The notes beneath the pieces are model-generated. The model was given only the letters and a program-made list of their open reading frames with translations. It was not told where the DNA came from and did not search any database. This document shows, in pieces, positions 44,586 through 55,423 of a DNA stretch of 64,000 nt (position 1 is the stretch's first letter; each line of letters starts with the position of its first letter). The position numbers and the translations under genes are program-made. The DNA comes from Yaniella halotolerans DSM 15476. Lineage in GTDB: Bacteria > Actinomycetota > Actinomycetes > Actinomycetales > Micrococcaceae. Location of the stretch: positions 248,001 to 312,000 of the forward strand of contig NZ_ATVQ01000002.1 in the NCBI RefSeq assembly GCF_000420805.1, in the 5' to 3' direction.

Positions 44586-47582
44586 TTATGTATGCAATAC
44601 ATCCGCTAAGAATCTACCGGTGTGACTCTGGTGAACTTTGGCAACCTGTTCAGGTGTTCCGGTCGCGACAATCTCACCGCCGCCAGAGCCTCCTTCTGGT
44701 CCAAGATCAATGACCCAGTCGGCTGACTTGATGACGTCTAGGTTGTGCTCGATGGTGATGACGGTGTTGCCCTTTTCTACCAAGCGGTTCAACACCACGA
44801 GCAGTTTGCGGATGTCTTCGAAATGCAGGCCGGTGGTGGGTTCGTCAAGCACATAGACAGATTTACCAGTGGCTCGACGTTGAAGTTCGGTAGCAAGTTT
44901 GACGCGCTGGGCTTCCCCGCCCGACAACGTGGTGGCAGGTTGTCCGAGTCGTACATAGCCGAGTCCGACGTCGACGAGAGTGTTCAGGTGACGGGCGATC
45001 CGCTGATATGGAGCGAAGAATTCGGCTGCTTCTTCAATGGGCATGTTCAGGACTTCCGAGATATTCTTGCCCTTGTATTCCACTTCGAGAGTTTCTCGGT
45101 TGTACCGGGCCCCATGGCAAACCTCACATTGGACATACACATCGGGCAGGAAGTTCATTTCGATCTTCAAGGTACCGTCGCCCGAGCAGGCTTCACAGCG
45201 TCCACCTTTAACATTGAACGAGAACCGGCCGGGTTTATACCCGCGGACTTTCGCTTCTTGGGTATCAGCAAACAGGTTGCGCACGTGGTCGAAGACGCCC
45301 GTATAGGTAGCAGCATTGGAACGTGGCGTGCGGCCAATCGGCGACTGATCAACATGTACGACTTTATCGAGTTGCTCCAGACCATTCACACGACGGTGTC
45401 GTCCGGGAACGTGTCGAGCCCCGTTGAGTTCGTTGGCTAGGACCTTATACAAAATCTCATTGACCAGGGTCGATTTCCCTGATCCTGAAACTCCGGTAAT
45501 GGCCGTGAAAACGCCCAACGGGAATTTTGCAGATACGTTTTGGAGGTTGTTTTCACGAGCTCCAACAACTTCGATCTGGCGATCTTTATCTACTGGACGT
45601 CGAGTCGTCGGAATGACAATTTCTTTGCGACCCGCAAGGTAGTCGCCGGTCAGCGAAGCAGTATTGTCTTTGAGGCCTTCCAGTGAGCCAGAGTGCACGA
45701 TGTGGCCACCCTTTTCGCCAGCCTCTGGACCGATATCTACGATCCAGTCGGCTTCACCGATGGTTTCTTCATCGTGTTCAACGACGATCAGCGTGTTGCC
45801 GAGATCGCGTAAGCGCAACAGCGTTTCAATGAGGCGACGATTATCTCGTTGATGCAGCCCGATCGAGGGTTCATCCAATACATACAGCACTCCGACAAGA
45901 CCCGATCCGATTTGGGTTGCCAGTCGAATACGCTGCGCTTCCCCACCCGACAGGGTACCGGCTGGACGCTCCAAGTTGAGATAGTCTAGACCGACGTCAA
46001 GCAAGAATTTCAAACGAGCATTAATCTCAATGAGGACTTGATCAGCGATCTTGGCGTCTCGTTCTGAGAGCTGGAGTTGGTCCATAAATTCGATCGAGTC
46101 TTCCATGGGCATATGCGACACTTCAGCAATCGACTTACCGCCCACAAGCACAGACAGTGATGTGGGGTTCAGCCGCGCTCCCCCACACGCCGGGCAGGCG
46201 ACTTCACGCATATAGGACTGGAATCGATCACGTGCTTGGTCAGACTCTGCTTCATCGTATTTGCGCTTGACGTAATCGATGACGCCTTCAAAGCCGGTGG
46301 TGTAGCGACGTTCGCGTCCCCAGCGGTTGCGGTAAGAGACTTTTACTTTGAAATCTTTACCGTGCAGGAGTGCTTTTTTCGCCGCCTTGGAGAGCTCTTT
46401 AAACGGCGTATCCATCGAGAAACCGACTTCGTCGGCAAGCCCCGAGATTAAACGCTGCCAGTATTCTCGCGTGCGTTTACCGATATCCCACGGTGAAATT
46501 GCGCCTTCGGCAAGCGTCAGATCTGGGTCAGGAATGATCAGTTCTTCATCAACTTGTAGCTGGGAACCGATTCCGGTGCAGGTCGAGCACGCGCCGAAGG
46601 GGTTATTGAAGGAAAAGGACCGCGGTTCAATCTCATCAATATTGAGAATGTGTCCGTTAGGACATGAGAGTTTCTCAGAAAATGACCGGAACTTTGCCCG
46701 TCCTTCGTCGTCGACGGCTTCCCAGTCCCCCGTATTGCGTTTATCAGGGCTGATCTGCGCGTCAATATCCACGAAGTCCACTACAACGACGCCCTCTGCG
46801 AGTTGCAATGATGTTTCAACGGAGTCAGTCAGTCGCTGGCGAATCCCGTCACGAATGACCAACCTGTCAACGACCACCGCGATATTGTGCTTGACCTGTT
46901 TTTCGAGTGTTGGTGGATCAGCAAGCTGAATTTGTTCCCCGTCAACAATGGCTCTGGAGAACCCTTGGGCCGAGAGGTTGGCAAAGAGATCAACGAACTC
47001 GCCCTTACGGCCTCGTACTACCGGGGCAAGTACTTGGAAGCGAGTGCGCTCTTCTAGGTCCAGTAATTGGTCGACGATATGTTGAGGTGTCTGCTGGGAA
47101 GCGGGTTCACCACATTCTGGACAGTGTGGGACACCGATTCGGGCCCAGAGGAGCCTCATGTAGTCGTGAATCTCGGTGATCGTACCGACTGTTGAACGCG
47201 GGTTCTTCGACGTCGACTTCTGATCAATCGAGACTGCAGGTGAGAGCCCTTCGATGAAATCAACCGACGGCTTATCGACACGGCCCAGGAACATTCGAGC
47301 GTATGACGACAGCGACTCAATATAGCGCCGCTGACCTTCGGCAAATATGGTGTCGAACGCCAGTGAGGACTTACCTGAACCAGACAAACCCGTGAAGACA
47401 ATAAACGCGTCACGTGGAATGTTGAGATTCACATTCTTTAGGTTGTGTTCACGAGCCCCCTGGACCACAATCCGGTCGGGTTCGTGCTCGCCCTCTATAG
47501 CGTTAGCTTGTTCCCGTTGCGATACCAGACTGTTGGAGTGTTGCTGGCTGGATGCGCCGTCAACGTTATGTGTGGTGGTCAA
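44586..47582 (-). CDS. uvrA: Excinuclease ABC subunit A
   Basis: 998 residues with two ABC ATPase modules. The first Walker A is GLSGSGKSS, the second GVSGSGKST, with matching LSGGEAQR signatures. Three Cys pairs form zinc modules (CPECG, CPACGG and CEACSGDG...CEVCHG). It is the damage sensor of nucleotide excision repair. TTG 47582 is taken as start (GAGGGA about 9 bases upstream). The longer frame from 47651 adds a stretch unlike UvrA. The Ser/Gln-rich ~40 residues before the first conserved block are poorly conserved. No SOS box was recognised upstream. Confidence 0.95.
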   Translation of the reverse strand: MTTTHNVDGASSQQHSNSLVSQREQANAIEGEHEPDRIVVQGAREHNLKNVNLNIPRDAFIVFTGLSGSGKSSLAFDTIFAEGQRRYIESLSSYARMFLGRVDKPSVDFIEGLSPAVSIDQKSTSKNPRSTVGTITEIHDYMRLLWARIGVPHCPECGEPASQQTPQHIVDQLLDLEERTRFQVLAPVVRGRKGEFVDLFANLSAQGFSRAIVDGEQIQLADPPTLEKQVKHNIAVVVDRLVIRDGIRQRLTDSVETSLQLAEGVVVVDFVDIDAQISPDKRNTGDWEAVDDEGRAKFRSFSEKLSCPNGHILNIDEIEPRSFSFNNPFGACSTCTGIGSQLQVDEELIIPDPDLTLAEGAISPWDIGKRTREYWQRLISGLADEVGFSMDTPFKELSKAAKKALLHGKDFKVKVSYRNRWGRERRYTTGFEGVIDYVKRKYDEAESDQARDRFQSYMREVACPACGGARLNPTSLSVLVGGKSIAEVSHMPMEDSIEFMDQLQLSERDAKIADQVLIEINARLKFLLDVGLDYLNLERPAGTLSGGEAQRIRLATQIGSGLVGVLYVLDEPSIGLHQRDNRRLIETLLRLRDLGNTLIVVEHDEETIGEADWIVDIGPEAGEKGGHIVHSGSLEGLKDNTASLTGDYLAGRKEIVIPTTRRPVDKDRQIEVVGARENNLQNVSAKFPLGVFTAITGVSGSGKSTLVNEILYKVLANELNGARHVPGRHRRVNGLEQLDKVVHVDQSPIGRTPRSNAATYTGVFDHVRNLFADTQEAKVRGYKPGRFSFNVKGGRCEACSGDGTLKIEMNFLPDVYVQCEVCHGARYNRETLEVEYKGKNISEVLNMPIEEAAEFFAPYQRIARHLNTLVDVGLGYVRLGQPATTLSGGEAQRVKLATELQRRATGKSVYVLDEPTTGLHFEDIRKLLVVLNRLVEKGNTVITIEHNLDVIKSADWVIDLGPEGGSGGGEIVATGTPEQVAKVHQSHTGRFLADVLHT

Positions 47583-47759
47583 GTACGTGATCCCTCGAGT
47601 CCTGAAAGACAGTAGAAAACTAGACTTCCAGGATAGAACACTTCTTGGCATAACACGGATTGTGGCCGACCCGCACGTCCGACTCTTCGCGCAAAGCTAA
47701 GCTTTTCTAGGGAGGGACCCCATTCGCAACGACGCGCGTGAAGGTGTAAATTAGCGGTC

Positions 47760-48452
47760 ATGTCCAAAACGTCTCCAACTATCGGCTCCATCAAGCTCCT
47801 GCATGACCTGCCTCAGGTCACGATCCGAACGCGTTCGGTTTCTGAGATGGACAATAACGTGTACCTGATTACCTCAAAAACCACCGGGTCCCAGGTGTTG
47901 ATCGATGCAGCAGATGAACCAGATGCGATCATGGAGCTGTTGGCGTCTGCGGCAGACGACACGCCGTGTGACCTCGATTTGGTTTCTTTGATCACCACGC
48001 ACGAGCACTGGGATCATATTCGAGCATTAGCCGAAATCGTGGATCGAACGAAAGTGCCAACTTCAGCTGGGGAGCCGGACGCCGACGCAATCGAAGAAGC
48101 CACCGGGGTTACCGCCAAAGTGCATCTGAAGCACGGTGACAAGGCTCAGTTCCCTGGAATCGAATTAGACGTGATTGGACTGCGCGGCCATACCCCGGGA
48201 TCAGTCGCCCTGGTATATGTGCCAAATGGTGATGAGCCGACCATTATTTTCTCCGGCGATTCGTTGTTTCCAGGAGGCGTCGGCAATACGTGGAATGACC
48301 CGAAGCGTTTTACTTCCCTGATCAACGATGTGTCACAACGTATTTTCGAGAAATACGATGACGATACCGTTGTGCTGCCCGGACATGGCGGTTCTACGGT
48401 GCTCGGTGTTGAACGACCACATGTCGAAGAGTGGCGCGAACGCGGTTGGTAA
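47760..48452 (+). CDS. Metallo-beta-lactamase-fold hydrolase
   Basis: 230 residues with the metal motif H-E-H-W-D-H (in TTHEHWDHI), the downstream His of RGHTPGSV, the Asp of FSGDSLFPGG and the C-terminal LPGHGGSTV. The pattern resembles glyoxalase II-type hydrolases. In actinobacteria this gene is a regular neighbour of uvrA. The substrate is not known. ATG 47760 with GAAGGTG upstream; divergent from uvrA. Confidence 0.88.
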   Translation: MSKTSPTIGSIKLLHDLPQVTIRTRSVSEMDNNVYLITSKTTGSQVLIDAADEPDAIMELLASAADDTPCDLDLVSLITTHEHWDHIRALAEIVDRTKVPTSAGEPDADAIEEATGVTAKVHLKHGDKAQFPGIELDVIGLRGHTPGSVALVYVPNGDEPTIIFSGDSLFPGGVGNTWNDPKRFTSLINDVSQRIFEKYDDDTVVLPGHGGSTVLGVERPHVEEWRERGW

Positions 48453-48523
48453 CAGCCCACCTCGCCCACGTCCCCATCCGCTGAGATCCCTCCCCGAGGT
48501 TGTCGCTCAACCGTGGTGCCGAA

Positions 48524-49372
48524 CTAAATAAAGTAGTCCAGTTCCTTATGACCGACCACAAAAATGCGTCGGAAGGGATAAACAGTGACCTCCTGGCCGT
48601 CCGGACCGACATATGGCGGATAGGCGTCTAGCATTTCGGCTTTATAGCGGGCCACAAAAGAGTCGTGCAGAGTAGTGCCGTGTTCTGCATCATGCTCAGT
48701 CAGTTTTTGTAACACCGGACGCAAAGCAGCACCTTTGACCCAGTCGAACACGGGATCCGGGCCGGTGAGTACTTGATGATACGTCGATTCCCAGACATTG
48801 GGGCGGAAGCTGTGTTCTAGCAGCATGTGAGTATAGTCTTCGACCGAGTGCACCGTCTCTCCGGTATATGCTGCATCAGCAGCAACCGAAAACTTCTCTT
48901 CACCGGCAAGTTCTCCGATGAACTGATGCGATCGTGCCACGCTGTTCCCTGGGACTTGCATGGCAAACCACGCGCCAGGTTTCAGCGATTTTAACCACTC
49001 GCTGATGATGTCTATATGGTTGGGAATCCACTGGAACATTGCATTTGAAACGATGGCATCAGTCTCAGCAGGGGGTTCCCACGTGGCCGCATTCTGTTGA
49101 GCAAACGACACATTTGCATACTGATCGTCATCAGCCTGAGTTACCAGGCGCCGAGCATCGTCGATCATCTCTGCTGAAGCGTCGAAGCCTGTAATACTGG
49201 CTTCCGGCCACCGGTGGGCTAGGGTGACCGTCATGTTTCCAGGACCACAACCGATGTCGTAGACCTGCTTGGGGGCATCAACCTGGACCGCGTTTGTTAG
49301 GTCGACGAAAGGTCGAGCGCGGTGGCCGGCAAAATGGGCATATTGGGCTGGATCCCATACGAAGTTTCTCAT
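48524..49372 (-). CDS. Trans-aconitate 2-methyltransferase-like enzyme
   Basis: A 282-residue class I SAM-dependent methyltransferase with motif I YDIGCGPGNMT (about residues 38-48), acidic SAM-binding Asp in GFDASAEM, and VSNAMFQWIPNH, which is typical of the Tam family. Tam methylates trans-aconitate and relieves aconitase inhibition. The C-terminal third (RNFVWDP at the start, YPPYVGPDGQEVTVYPFRR at the end) agrees with Tam. It is transcribed alone and converges on the metallo-hydrolase. Confidence 0.83.
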   Translation of the reverse strand: MRNFVWDPAQYAHFAGHRARPFVDLTNAVQVDAPKQVYDIGCGPGNMTVTLAHRWPEASITGFDASAEMIDDARRLVTQADDDQYANVSFAQQNAATWEPPAETDAIVSNAMFQWIPNHIDIISEWLKSLKPGAWFAMQVPGNSVARSHQFIGELAGEEKFSVAADAAYTGETVHSVEDYTHMLLEHSFRPNVWESTYHQVLTGPDPVFDWVKGAALRPVLQKLTEHDAEHGTTLHDSFVARYKAEMLDAYPPYVGPDGQEVTVYPFRRIFVVGHKELDYFI

Positions 49373-49477
49373 GGTCTTAGCCTAAACCGGTGGAGTCCAG
49401 GTGCCATGTTGCGGCGTTATGAATCGCAATGTTTGGCATATGCTGCCGACCGTGGGGGGCGTACTAGGATGTATTAG

Positions 49478-52111
49478 GTGCAACTAACTGATTACATTCC
49501 TGATCCTGACCGCGGCGAAGAGATTGAACCGGTACTGCTCTATGATCGATTCGTTGAGTGGACCCGCGAACGTGGCATTCAACTGTATCCGGCCCAGGAC
49601 GAGGCCGTCACTGAACTAGTAGACGGTAAAAATGTCATCATGGCGACTCCCACGGGTTCGGGGAAATCGATGGTGGCGCTCGCGGCACATTTTTATGCTT
49701 TGGCCCAGGGCCAGACCACGTATTACACGGCTCCGATCAAAGCTTTAGTTTCGGAGAAGTTCTTTGATTTGATTGAGATCTTTGGGGCCGAGAACGTCGG
49801 AATGGTCACGGGAGATTCAGCGATCAACCCGGATGCTCCGATCATTTGTTGCACCGCAGAGATTCTCGCGATTCATGCGCTGCGTGAGGGCTCTGGGCTC
49901 GATGTTGGCCCCGTGGTTATGGATGAATTCCACTTCTACGCGGACCCACAGCGAGGTTGGGCTTGGCAAGTACCCCTCTTAGAGTTACCACAGGCCCAGT
50001 TTGTGCTGATGTCGGCAACTCTGGGTGATACCTCCCAATTTGAAACATCGATTACCAAACGGACGGGTCGCGAGACGGTGACAGTCTCCTCTGCCACCCG
50101 TCCGATCCCGTTGCACTTTGAATATTCGGAAATTCCGGTGCAACAGCAGATCGAAGCACTAGTCGAATCACAGCTTTCACCGATCTATATCGTGCACTTC
50201 TCACAGCTCGACGCTGTGGAACAGGCTTCGAACCTGTCATCAATATCGGTCACTACGCGAGAAGAAAAGAATCGCATCGCTGAGATTCTTGAGGGCTTCC
50301 GCTTTACGTCTGGGTTTGGAAAGACTCTGAATCGATTGATTCGCCAAGGGATCGGTGTCCACCATGCAGGGATGCTGCCAAAATATCGCCGGCTCGTCGA
50401 ACGCCTCGCCCAGGATGGGTTGCTAAAGGTTATTTCGGGGACCGATACGCTCGGAGTGGGTATCAATGTGCCGATCCGAACAGTTTTGCTCACCGGTTTG
50501 TCCAAATTTGATGGCACCCGGCAGCGTCACCTCAACGCCCGTGAATTTCATCAGATTGCGGGTCGCGCTGGTCGCGCCGGCTTCGATACGGCCGGGACCG
50601 TGGTGGTTCAAGCTCCAGAGCACGTCATCGAGAATGCGTTAGCAGATCAGAAGGCCGCGGAGAAATTCTCAAGTATCAAAAATGAAGACGAGCGTGCCCG
50701 TCGGATAGCGCAGTCCACCAAATCTCAACCTAAGAAATCCCCGCCGAAGGGGTTTGTCTCTTGGTCCCGGACGACCTTCGATAAGTTGGTAGTGGGTCAA
50801 CCAGAACCCATGGTTTCGCGGATGCGCATTACGCATTCGATCCTGCTCAACATCTTGGCTCGACCGGGCAATCCCATCACCTCAGTACGCCGGATGATCC
50901 AACGTTCAGCCGAAACCAAGGCTGCTAAAGCTCAACTCCAACGCAGGGCTATCGGTATTCTGCGCGAATTATTGGTGACCGACGTTGTAGTAGTCAACGA
51001 CACCCCAGATGAGTGGGGCAACCGGTTAGTGCTCACCGTTGAACTACAAGCCGATTTTGCTTTGAACCAACCGCTGTCACCGTTTGCTTTGGCAGCTTTT
51101 GAGTTGATGGAAACAGGGTCCCCTACGTATGCGGTGGATATGGTGTCCATTATTGAAGCGACGCTTGATGGTCCACGGCAAATTCTCACCGCCCAGTTGC
51201 GAAAAATTCGCGACGAAGAAATGGGACGTATGCGCGCCGAGGGCGCCGAATACAATGAGCGAATGAAAGTGCTAGACGAACTCACCTATCCCCAACCCCT
51301 AGCTGAGTTACTGAACCAGCAATTTGAAATTTATCGGCAGGGTGCACCGTGGCTGGCTGAATTTGAATTGCAGCCCAAGTCCGTTGTGCGAGATATGTAT
51401 GAACGCGCAATGGGCTTCGGTGACTACGTGAACTACTACGGTATCGCACGTTCCGAAGGGGTGCTGTTGCGCTATCTCACGGACGCTGCCAAGGCGTTAC
51501 GTCAGACCATTCCGCAGGAAACGCGCACCGAAGAACTCGATTTGCTACAGCAATGGTTGGAGACCATCATCGTGACCACCGACTCTTCACTACTTGAAGA
51601 GTGGGAAAATATGATGACGGATGATGTCGATAAACTGATCGCTGATCACGAGTCACTGGCCCCGCCCGAACCACCAAAACTCACCGACAAAGAATCGGTA
51701 TTTGTCGTCATGGTACGTAACGCGATGTTCCACAGGGTTCAATTATTCGGCGACGAACGCGATGAACGCCTCGAAGCCTTAGATCATCTTGCCGACGGGG
51801 CCGTCCCCTTCACATCAGATAATTGGGCGGACGCACTCGATGACTTCTTCAATCAGTACGAAGATCTCGATGACTCACCGGCCGCTCGCGTCCCTGCGTT
51901 TTTCCGGATGAACACCAATCCGGAACTTTCCAGTGGCGAAATGGCCGATGTTGGGGCAACAGAGAAAGACTACTGGTTGGTGACTCAGGTGCTTGTGGAT
52001 CCGGAGGGCAACCACGACTTTGCCATCAATGCTGTCGTTCATCTGGAAGCCTCCAATGAGCAAGGCTCCCCTGCTGTGACGACCCTATCCGTTGGAAAAC
52101 CGGTTCTATAG
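49478..52111 (+). CDS. Ski2-like DEAD/DEAH helicase with DUF3516
   Basis: 877 residues. Helicase core: Q-like YPAQDEAV, Walker A ATPTGSGKS (about 59-67), DEFH box, SAT motif MSATLGDT, and motif VI HQIAGRAGRAGFD. The C-terminal half (from about 430) matches DUF3516, a domain found only in actinobacterial helicases. The function is unknown; relatives act on RNA or on stalled DNA structures. The GTG at 49478 stands 7 bases after TAGGAT, so the message may be leaderless. It is followed after 14 bases by a GNAT gene. Confidence 0.87.
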   Translation: MQLTDYIPDPDRGEEIEPVLLYDRFVEWTRERGIQLYPAQDEAVTELVDGKNVIMATPTGSGKSMVALAAHFYALAQGQTTYYTAPIKALVSEKFFDLIEIFGAENVGMVTGDSAINPDAPIICCTAEILAIHALREGSGLDVGPVVMDEFHFYADPQRGWAWQVPLLELPQAQFVLMSATLGDTSQFETSITKRTGRETVTVSSATRPIPLHFEYSEIPVQQQIEALVESQLSPIYIVHFSQLDAVEQASNLSSISVTTREEKNRIAEILEGFRFTSGFGKTLNRLIRQGIGVHHAGMLPKYRRLVERLAQDGLLKVISGTDTLGVGINVPIRTVLLTGLSKFDGTRQRHLNAREFHQIAGRAGRAGFDTAGTVVVQAPEHVIENALADQKAAEKFSSIKNEDERARRIAQSTKSQPKKSPPKGFVSWSRTTFDKLVVGQPEPMVSRMRITHSILLNILARPGNPITSVRRMIQRSAETKAAKAQLQRRAIGILRELLVTDVVVVNDTPDEWGNRLVLTVELQADFALNQPLSPFALAAFELMETGSPTYAVDMVSIIEATLDGPRQILTAQLRKIRDEEMGRMRAEGAEYNERMKVLDELTYPQPLAELLNQQFEIYRQGAPWLAEFELQPKSVVRDMYERAMGFGDYVNYYGIARSEGVLLRYLTDAAKALRQTIPQETRTEELDLLQQWLETIIVTTDSSLLEEWENMMTDDVDKLIADHESLAPPEPPKLTDKESVFVVMVRNAMFHRVQLFGDERDERLEALDHLADGAVPFTSDNWADALDDFFNQYEDLDDSPAARVPAFFRMNTNPELSSGEMADVGATEKDYWLVTQVLVDPEGNHDFAINAVVHLEASNEQGSPAVTTLSVGKPVL

Positions 52112-52125
52112 GAGAAGCTACGGTT

Positions 52126-52644
52126 ATGACAGAAACTCCCACAACTGGACAAATTATCGGCCAGGTGCGCGAAGCAACCCCCGAAGATGTACCAGCTATT
52201 TTGGACCTGATTCATCAGCTGGCTGTTTACGAACTTGAACCGGATGCCGTGCAGAACACTCCAGAGATGCTGCACGACCATTTGTTCGGTGATACTCCCC
52301 GAGTCTTTTGCCATGTGGTCGACGACGTCGTCGACGGTACACCGCAGGTTGTTGGCATGGCGATTTGGTTCGAGACGTACTCAACGTGGGAGGGCGTCCA
52401 CGGTATCTGGTTAGAGGACCTGTTCGTGATCCCTGCGATGCGAGGACGCAGACACGGTAAACGGTTGCTCCTCCACCTGGCGGACATTGCGGTTGAGCGT
52501 GGATACAGCAGATACGAATGGACCGTCCTGGACTGGAATACTCCTTCAATCGAATTCTATGAATCACTCGGTGCAGTCCCCATGAGTGAGTGGACTACAT
52601 ATCGTCTTGAAGGTGCTCGCCTGCACGCTGCGACGCAACGTTAA
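52126..52644 (+). CDS. GNAT-family N-acetyltransferase
   Basis: 172 residues with the GNAT acetyl-CoA loop (LEDLFVIPAMRGRRHGKRLL, i.e. R-G-x-x-x-G-K) and the C-terminal TVLDWNTPSIEFYESLGA. It resembles spermidine/thialysine-type acetyltransferases (diamine acetyltransferase group). The acceptor is not established. The ATG is 14 bases after the helicase stop, preceded by GGAGAAG, so the two are likely cotranscribed. Confidence 0.87.
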   Translation: MTETPTTGQIIGQVREATPEDVPAILDLIHQLAVYELEPDAVQNTPEMLHDHLFGDTPRVFCHVVDDVVDGTPQVVGMAIWFETYSTWEGVHGIWLEDLFVIPAMRGRRHGKRLLLHLADIAVERGYSRYEWTVLDWNTPSIEFYESLGAVPMSEWTTYRLEGARLHAATQR

Positions 52645-52720
52645 GCGGGTTTGGGGGCCCTCGCCAAGTTCGCAGCTACCTGCCACACTTGAATGCACAC
52701 ACACGTTGCAAGGAGTTCCT

Positions 52721-54019
52721 ATGCCTACCGCTGACCACACGCCTGGCACAGTTTCCTGGATGCATGATGGTACCGGAATCAGAGATCATACATTTACCGT
52801 GCCGCTGGATCATGCCCAGCCGGACGGTGAGAGTCTGTCGGTTTTTGCACGCGAATTTCGGGCTGCTGATGGCGAGCACAAACCGTGGCTGCTGTATTTA
52901 CAGGGCGGTCCAGGTGGGAAGGGTTCACGTCCAGCCCGTGTGAGTGGGTGGCTGGCTGAAGCTCTGAAACATTACCGGGTGTTGATGTTGGATCAGCGCG
53001 GTACCGGCCTGTCAACACCAATCACTCGGCAATCACTTGCACAACGTGGGGCGCCGGGAGCTCAGGCGCAGTATCTTCGAAAGTTCCGCGCTCCCGATAT
53101 TGTGGCCGATGCTGAGGCCATCAGACTTTCTTTGGGGTCAGATCCTTGGGTAACGCTTGGACAATCATTCGGTGGGTTCTGCACCCTGACATACTTGTCG
53201 TTTGCTCCTGAGGGTCTAGCGGGATCAATGATCACAGGAGGTATTCCACCATTGGACGGTCCCGCCGATCAGGTGTATCACGCTACGTATCAGCGGATGC
53301 GTGCCCGAAATCGTGAATATTTTCGCCGCTTTCCAAAAGATCAGGAAACCTTAGCGAGTATTTATCGACGTGTTCGTCGCGGTGATGTGTATCTGCTAGA
53401 TGGTTCCCCCTTAACCGTGGGGCGCGTTCAAGCTTTGGGAATGTATCTGGGCGGTAATACACGGATCGACGCACTGCACTATATCTTTGAGGAAGCCTTT
53501 ATCCCGGGGACATCAACCCTTTCGGATACTTTTCTTGAGGCTGTTTACCAGCAGGTATCGCGGGCCACGAATCCGTTGTACTTGGTTATGCATGAGTCGA
53601 TTTATGCGCAGCCTGGTGCGCAGCCAACGAACTGGGCTGCCCAGCGCGTGCTGGCTGATTACCCAGACTTCAATCCGAAGAAGTCAGACACTCCCCTGCT
53701 TACCGGTGAAATGTGTTTTGACTGGTATACAGAACTCGATCCCGTTTTGCAGCCTATTGCACGAGTGACCGAAATGCTCGCGACCTACTCGAACTGGGGT
53801 CCGCTGTATGACGTAGACCAGCTACACAAGAACACAGTTCCAGTTGCTGCTCTGGTGTATACCGATGACGTCTTCGTGGAGCGGGATCTTTCAGTGGTTT
53901 CTGCCGAGCAAGTTGCCAATTTGCAGGTTTGGGAATCAGATCAATGGCACCATGATGGTATTGGTGAAGCTGGTGCGGAGATCTTTCATCGTCTCCACAG
54001 CATGATTGGCGCTGACTAA
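52721..54019 (+). CDS. Alpha/beta hydrolase, prolyl aminopeptidase-like (S33)
   Basis: 432 residues. Oxyanion-hole motif LQGGPGGKG, nucleophile in GQSFGGF, and the C-terminal His region WHHDGIGEAG where the catalytic His of S33 peptidases is expected. These enzymes release N-terminal proline from peptides. ATG 52721 is used because AAGGAG lies 6 bases upstream; an upstream in-frame reading (52586) would overlap the acetyltransferase gene. It is the last gene before the insertion sequence. Confidence 0.88.
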   Translation: MPTADHTPGTVSWMHDGTGIRDHTFTVPLDHAQPDGESLSVFAREFRAADGEHKPWLLYLQGGPGGKGSRPARVSGWLAEALKHYRVLMLDQRGTGLSTPITRQSLAQRGAPGAQAQYLRKFRAPDIVADAEAIRLSLGSDPWVTLGQSFGGFCTLTYLSFAPEGLAGSMITGGIPPLDGPADQVYHATYQRMRARNREYFRRFPKDQETLASIYRRVRRGDVYLLDGSPLTVGRVQALGMYLGGNTRIDALHYIFEEAFIPGTSTLSDTFLEAVYQQVSRATNPLYLVMHESIYAQPGAQPTNWAAQRVLADYPDFNPKKSDTPLLTGEMCFDWYTELDPVLQPIARVTEMLATYSNWGPLYDVDQLHKNTVPVAALVYTDDVFVERDLSVVSAEQVANLQVWESDQWHHDGIGEAGAEIFHRLHSMIGAD

Positions 54020-54143
54020 CTTCTGGTCGCATCAATCCTCACAGTATCAGAGGAGCACAGGACCCTAGCCCCGTATGGTCTTGCCTTGGCTGGGGTAATA
54101 GTCGGTTGTTGGTTTGTATGAGGTGGAGGTTTCGCCTCGGGCG

Positions 54144-54151
54144 GTCTCGTC
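54144..54151 (+). repeat. Target-site duplication, left copy
   Basis: GTCTCGTC, repeated exactly at 54454+1000 (55454-55461) on the other side of the element. An 8-bp duplication is usual for IS256-type transposition. Confidence 0.85.
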
Positions 54152-54181
54152 GGGTTAATTGCCAAAACGTGTGCTTTTTAA
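54152..54181 (+). repeat. Left terminal inverted repeat of the IS
   Basis: Its last 23 bases (54159-54181) are perfectly complementary to 55424-55446; the outer 7 bases hold the two mismatches. The repeat lies 62 bases upstream of the transposase start and could overlap its promoter. Confidence 0.9.
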
Positions 54182-54243
54182 ACGCCTTGTCGCGCATAGT
54201 CATGCGGCAAAACGCCGATCGTCATAGGCGGCAGTCTATGTGA

Positions 54244-55416
54244 GTGACGCTTGCTGGAAGAAAACTCAAATGTGATGTATGTGGTCAACCGATGCGTGCT
54301 AACGGCAAAACACCCAAAGGCACCCAACGATTTCGGTGCAAAGATCCAGCCTGTGGCGCATCGGCCAGCCGGTCCAACACCCGCAACGATGTGGCTAGGC
54401 GCCACGAACTGAGCTGGTTTCTCGACTGGTTATTCACCGGAATCATGCCAACTCACATCAGTCAACGCAGCTTCTACCGCCGCACCGCCTGGTGCTGGAA
54501 GATCACTCCACCAATACCTGCACCTACCGGTGAGATTCACCGGTATCTGATGCTGGATGGCACCTATTTCAACGACTACTGCGTCCTGGTGGCCTACAAC
54601 GGCACCCACGTGGTGGGCTGGCAGTTCTGTGACCGTGAAAAGAATGCCTCCTGGACTGCGCTGATCCAACCATTAGTTCCACCAGATATTGCGGTGGTTG
54701 ATGGCAACGGGCCCCTGGAACGAGTCATCTGCAGCCTGTGGCCCGATACAAACCTGCAGCGGTGTTATTTCCATATCCGCCAACGTATCCACACGCATCT
54801 GACGCGCAATCCAGGCACCCAACCCGGCCGTGAATTGCTGGCACTGATCAAGACGTTGAATACGATCACCACACCCGACCAGGCGGCGGCATTCCAGGCA
54901 GAATTCGCCTCCTGGGCCTCGCGGTGGGACAGCGTGCTCAAGGAGCGCACCTACGCCAATCAGCAGCGCTCTGAGCGGCCATCGTACGTGAAGTTAGGCC
55001 AGCAATGGTGGTACACCCACCTACGACTACGCAGAGCCTACAAGCTGATCAACGGGCTGATCACCGGCGACAAGCTGTTCACCTGGATGACCCAGAGCCA
55101 ACCCGATGAAGCGCTGCCCAAGACCACCAACCCGCTCGAAGGCGGCGTCAATACCGCGGCTAAAGAACTGTTACGAAAACACCGGGGTATGACCCCAAAA
55201 CATGCAATGAAAGCCATTGGCTGGTTGCTGTACTTCAAAACCGAAAATCCAGCCGACCCATGGACCCTGGTCCATCCAGAACATTGGGAAACCACCGCAA
55301 AAACCACGGCTAAACAGATGCCACCAGAGCGTATCGGACCAGCTCTCTATGACACCGCATTCAGTGCCCAAGATGGCAACGGAATCCAACAAGGATGGGG
55401 CGGACGATCACGCTGA
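54244..55416 (+). CDS. Transposase (IS1249-like, IS256/Mutator superfamily)
   Basis: 390 residues. An N-terminal zinc ribbon (C-x2-C...C-x4-C, about residues 11-38) marks the IS1249 group. The catalytic acidic residues are the Asp of MLDGTYF, the Asp of VVDGNG and the Glu of NPLEGGVN, with the Mutator-type C-x2-H motif CYFHIRQ between. It makes a cut-and-paste or copy-paste-type transposase. GTG 54244 is used; a strong ribosome-binding site is not visible. Full length with no frameshift. Confidence 0.9.
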   Translation: MTLAGRKLKCDVCGQPMRANGKTPKGTQRFRCKDPACGASASRSNTRNDVARRHELSWFLDWLFTGIMPTHISQRSFYRRTAWCWKITPPIPAPTGEIHRYLMLDGTYFNDYCVLVAYNGTHVVGWQFCDREKNASWTALIQPLVPPDIAVVDGNGPLERVICSLWPDTNLQRCYFHIRQRIHTHLTRNPGTQPGRELLALIKTLNTITTPDQAAAFQAEFASWASRWDSVLKERTYANQQRSERPSYVKLGQQWWYTHLRLRRAYKLINGLITGDKLFTWMTQSQPDEALPKTTNPLEGGVNTAAKELLRKHRGMTPKHAMKAIGWLLYFKTENPADPWTLVHPEHWETTAKTTAKQMPPERIGPALYDTAFSAQDGNGIQQGWGGRSR

Positions 55417-55423
55417 CACGCTG

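Noticed and set aside
44745-45440. 231-codon open frame opposite uvrA
   Set aside because: Antisense shadow of a strongly conserved gene; no family resemblance.
47583-47759. Search for an SOS (LexA) box upstream of uvrA
   Set aside because: No TCGAAC-n4-GTTCGA-like palindrome found; the GAACACTTCT near 47635 does not form the dyad.
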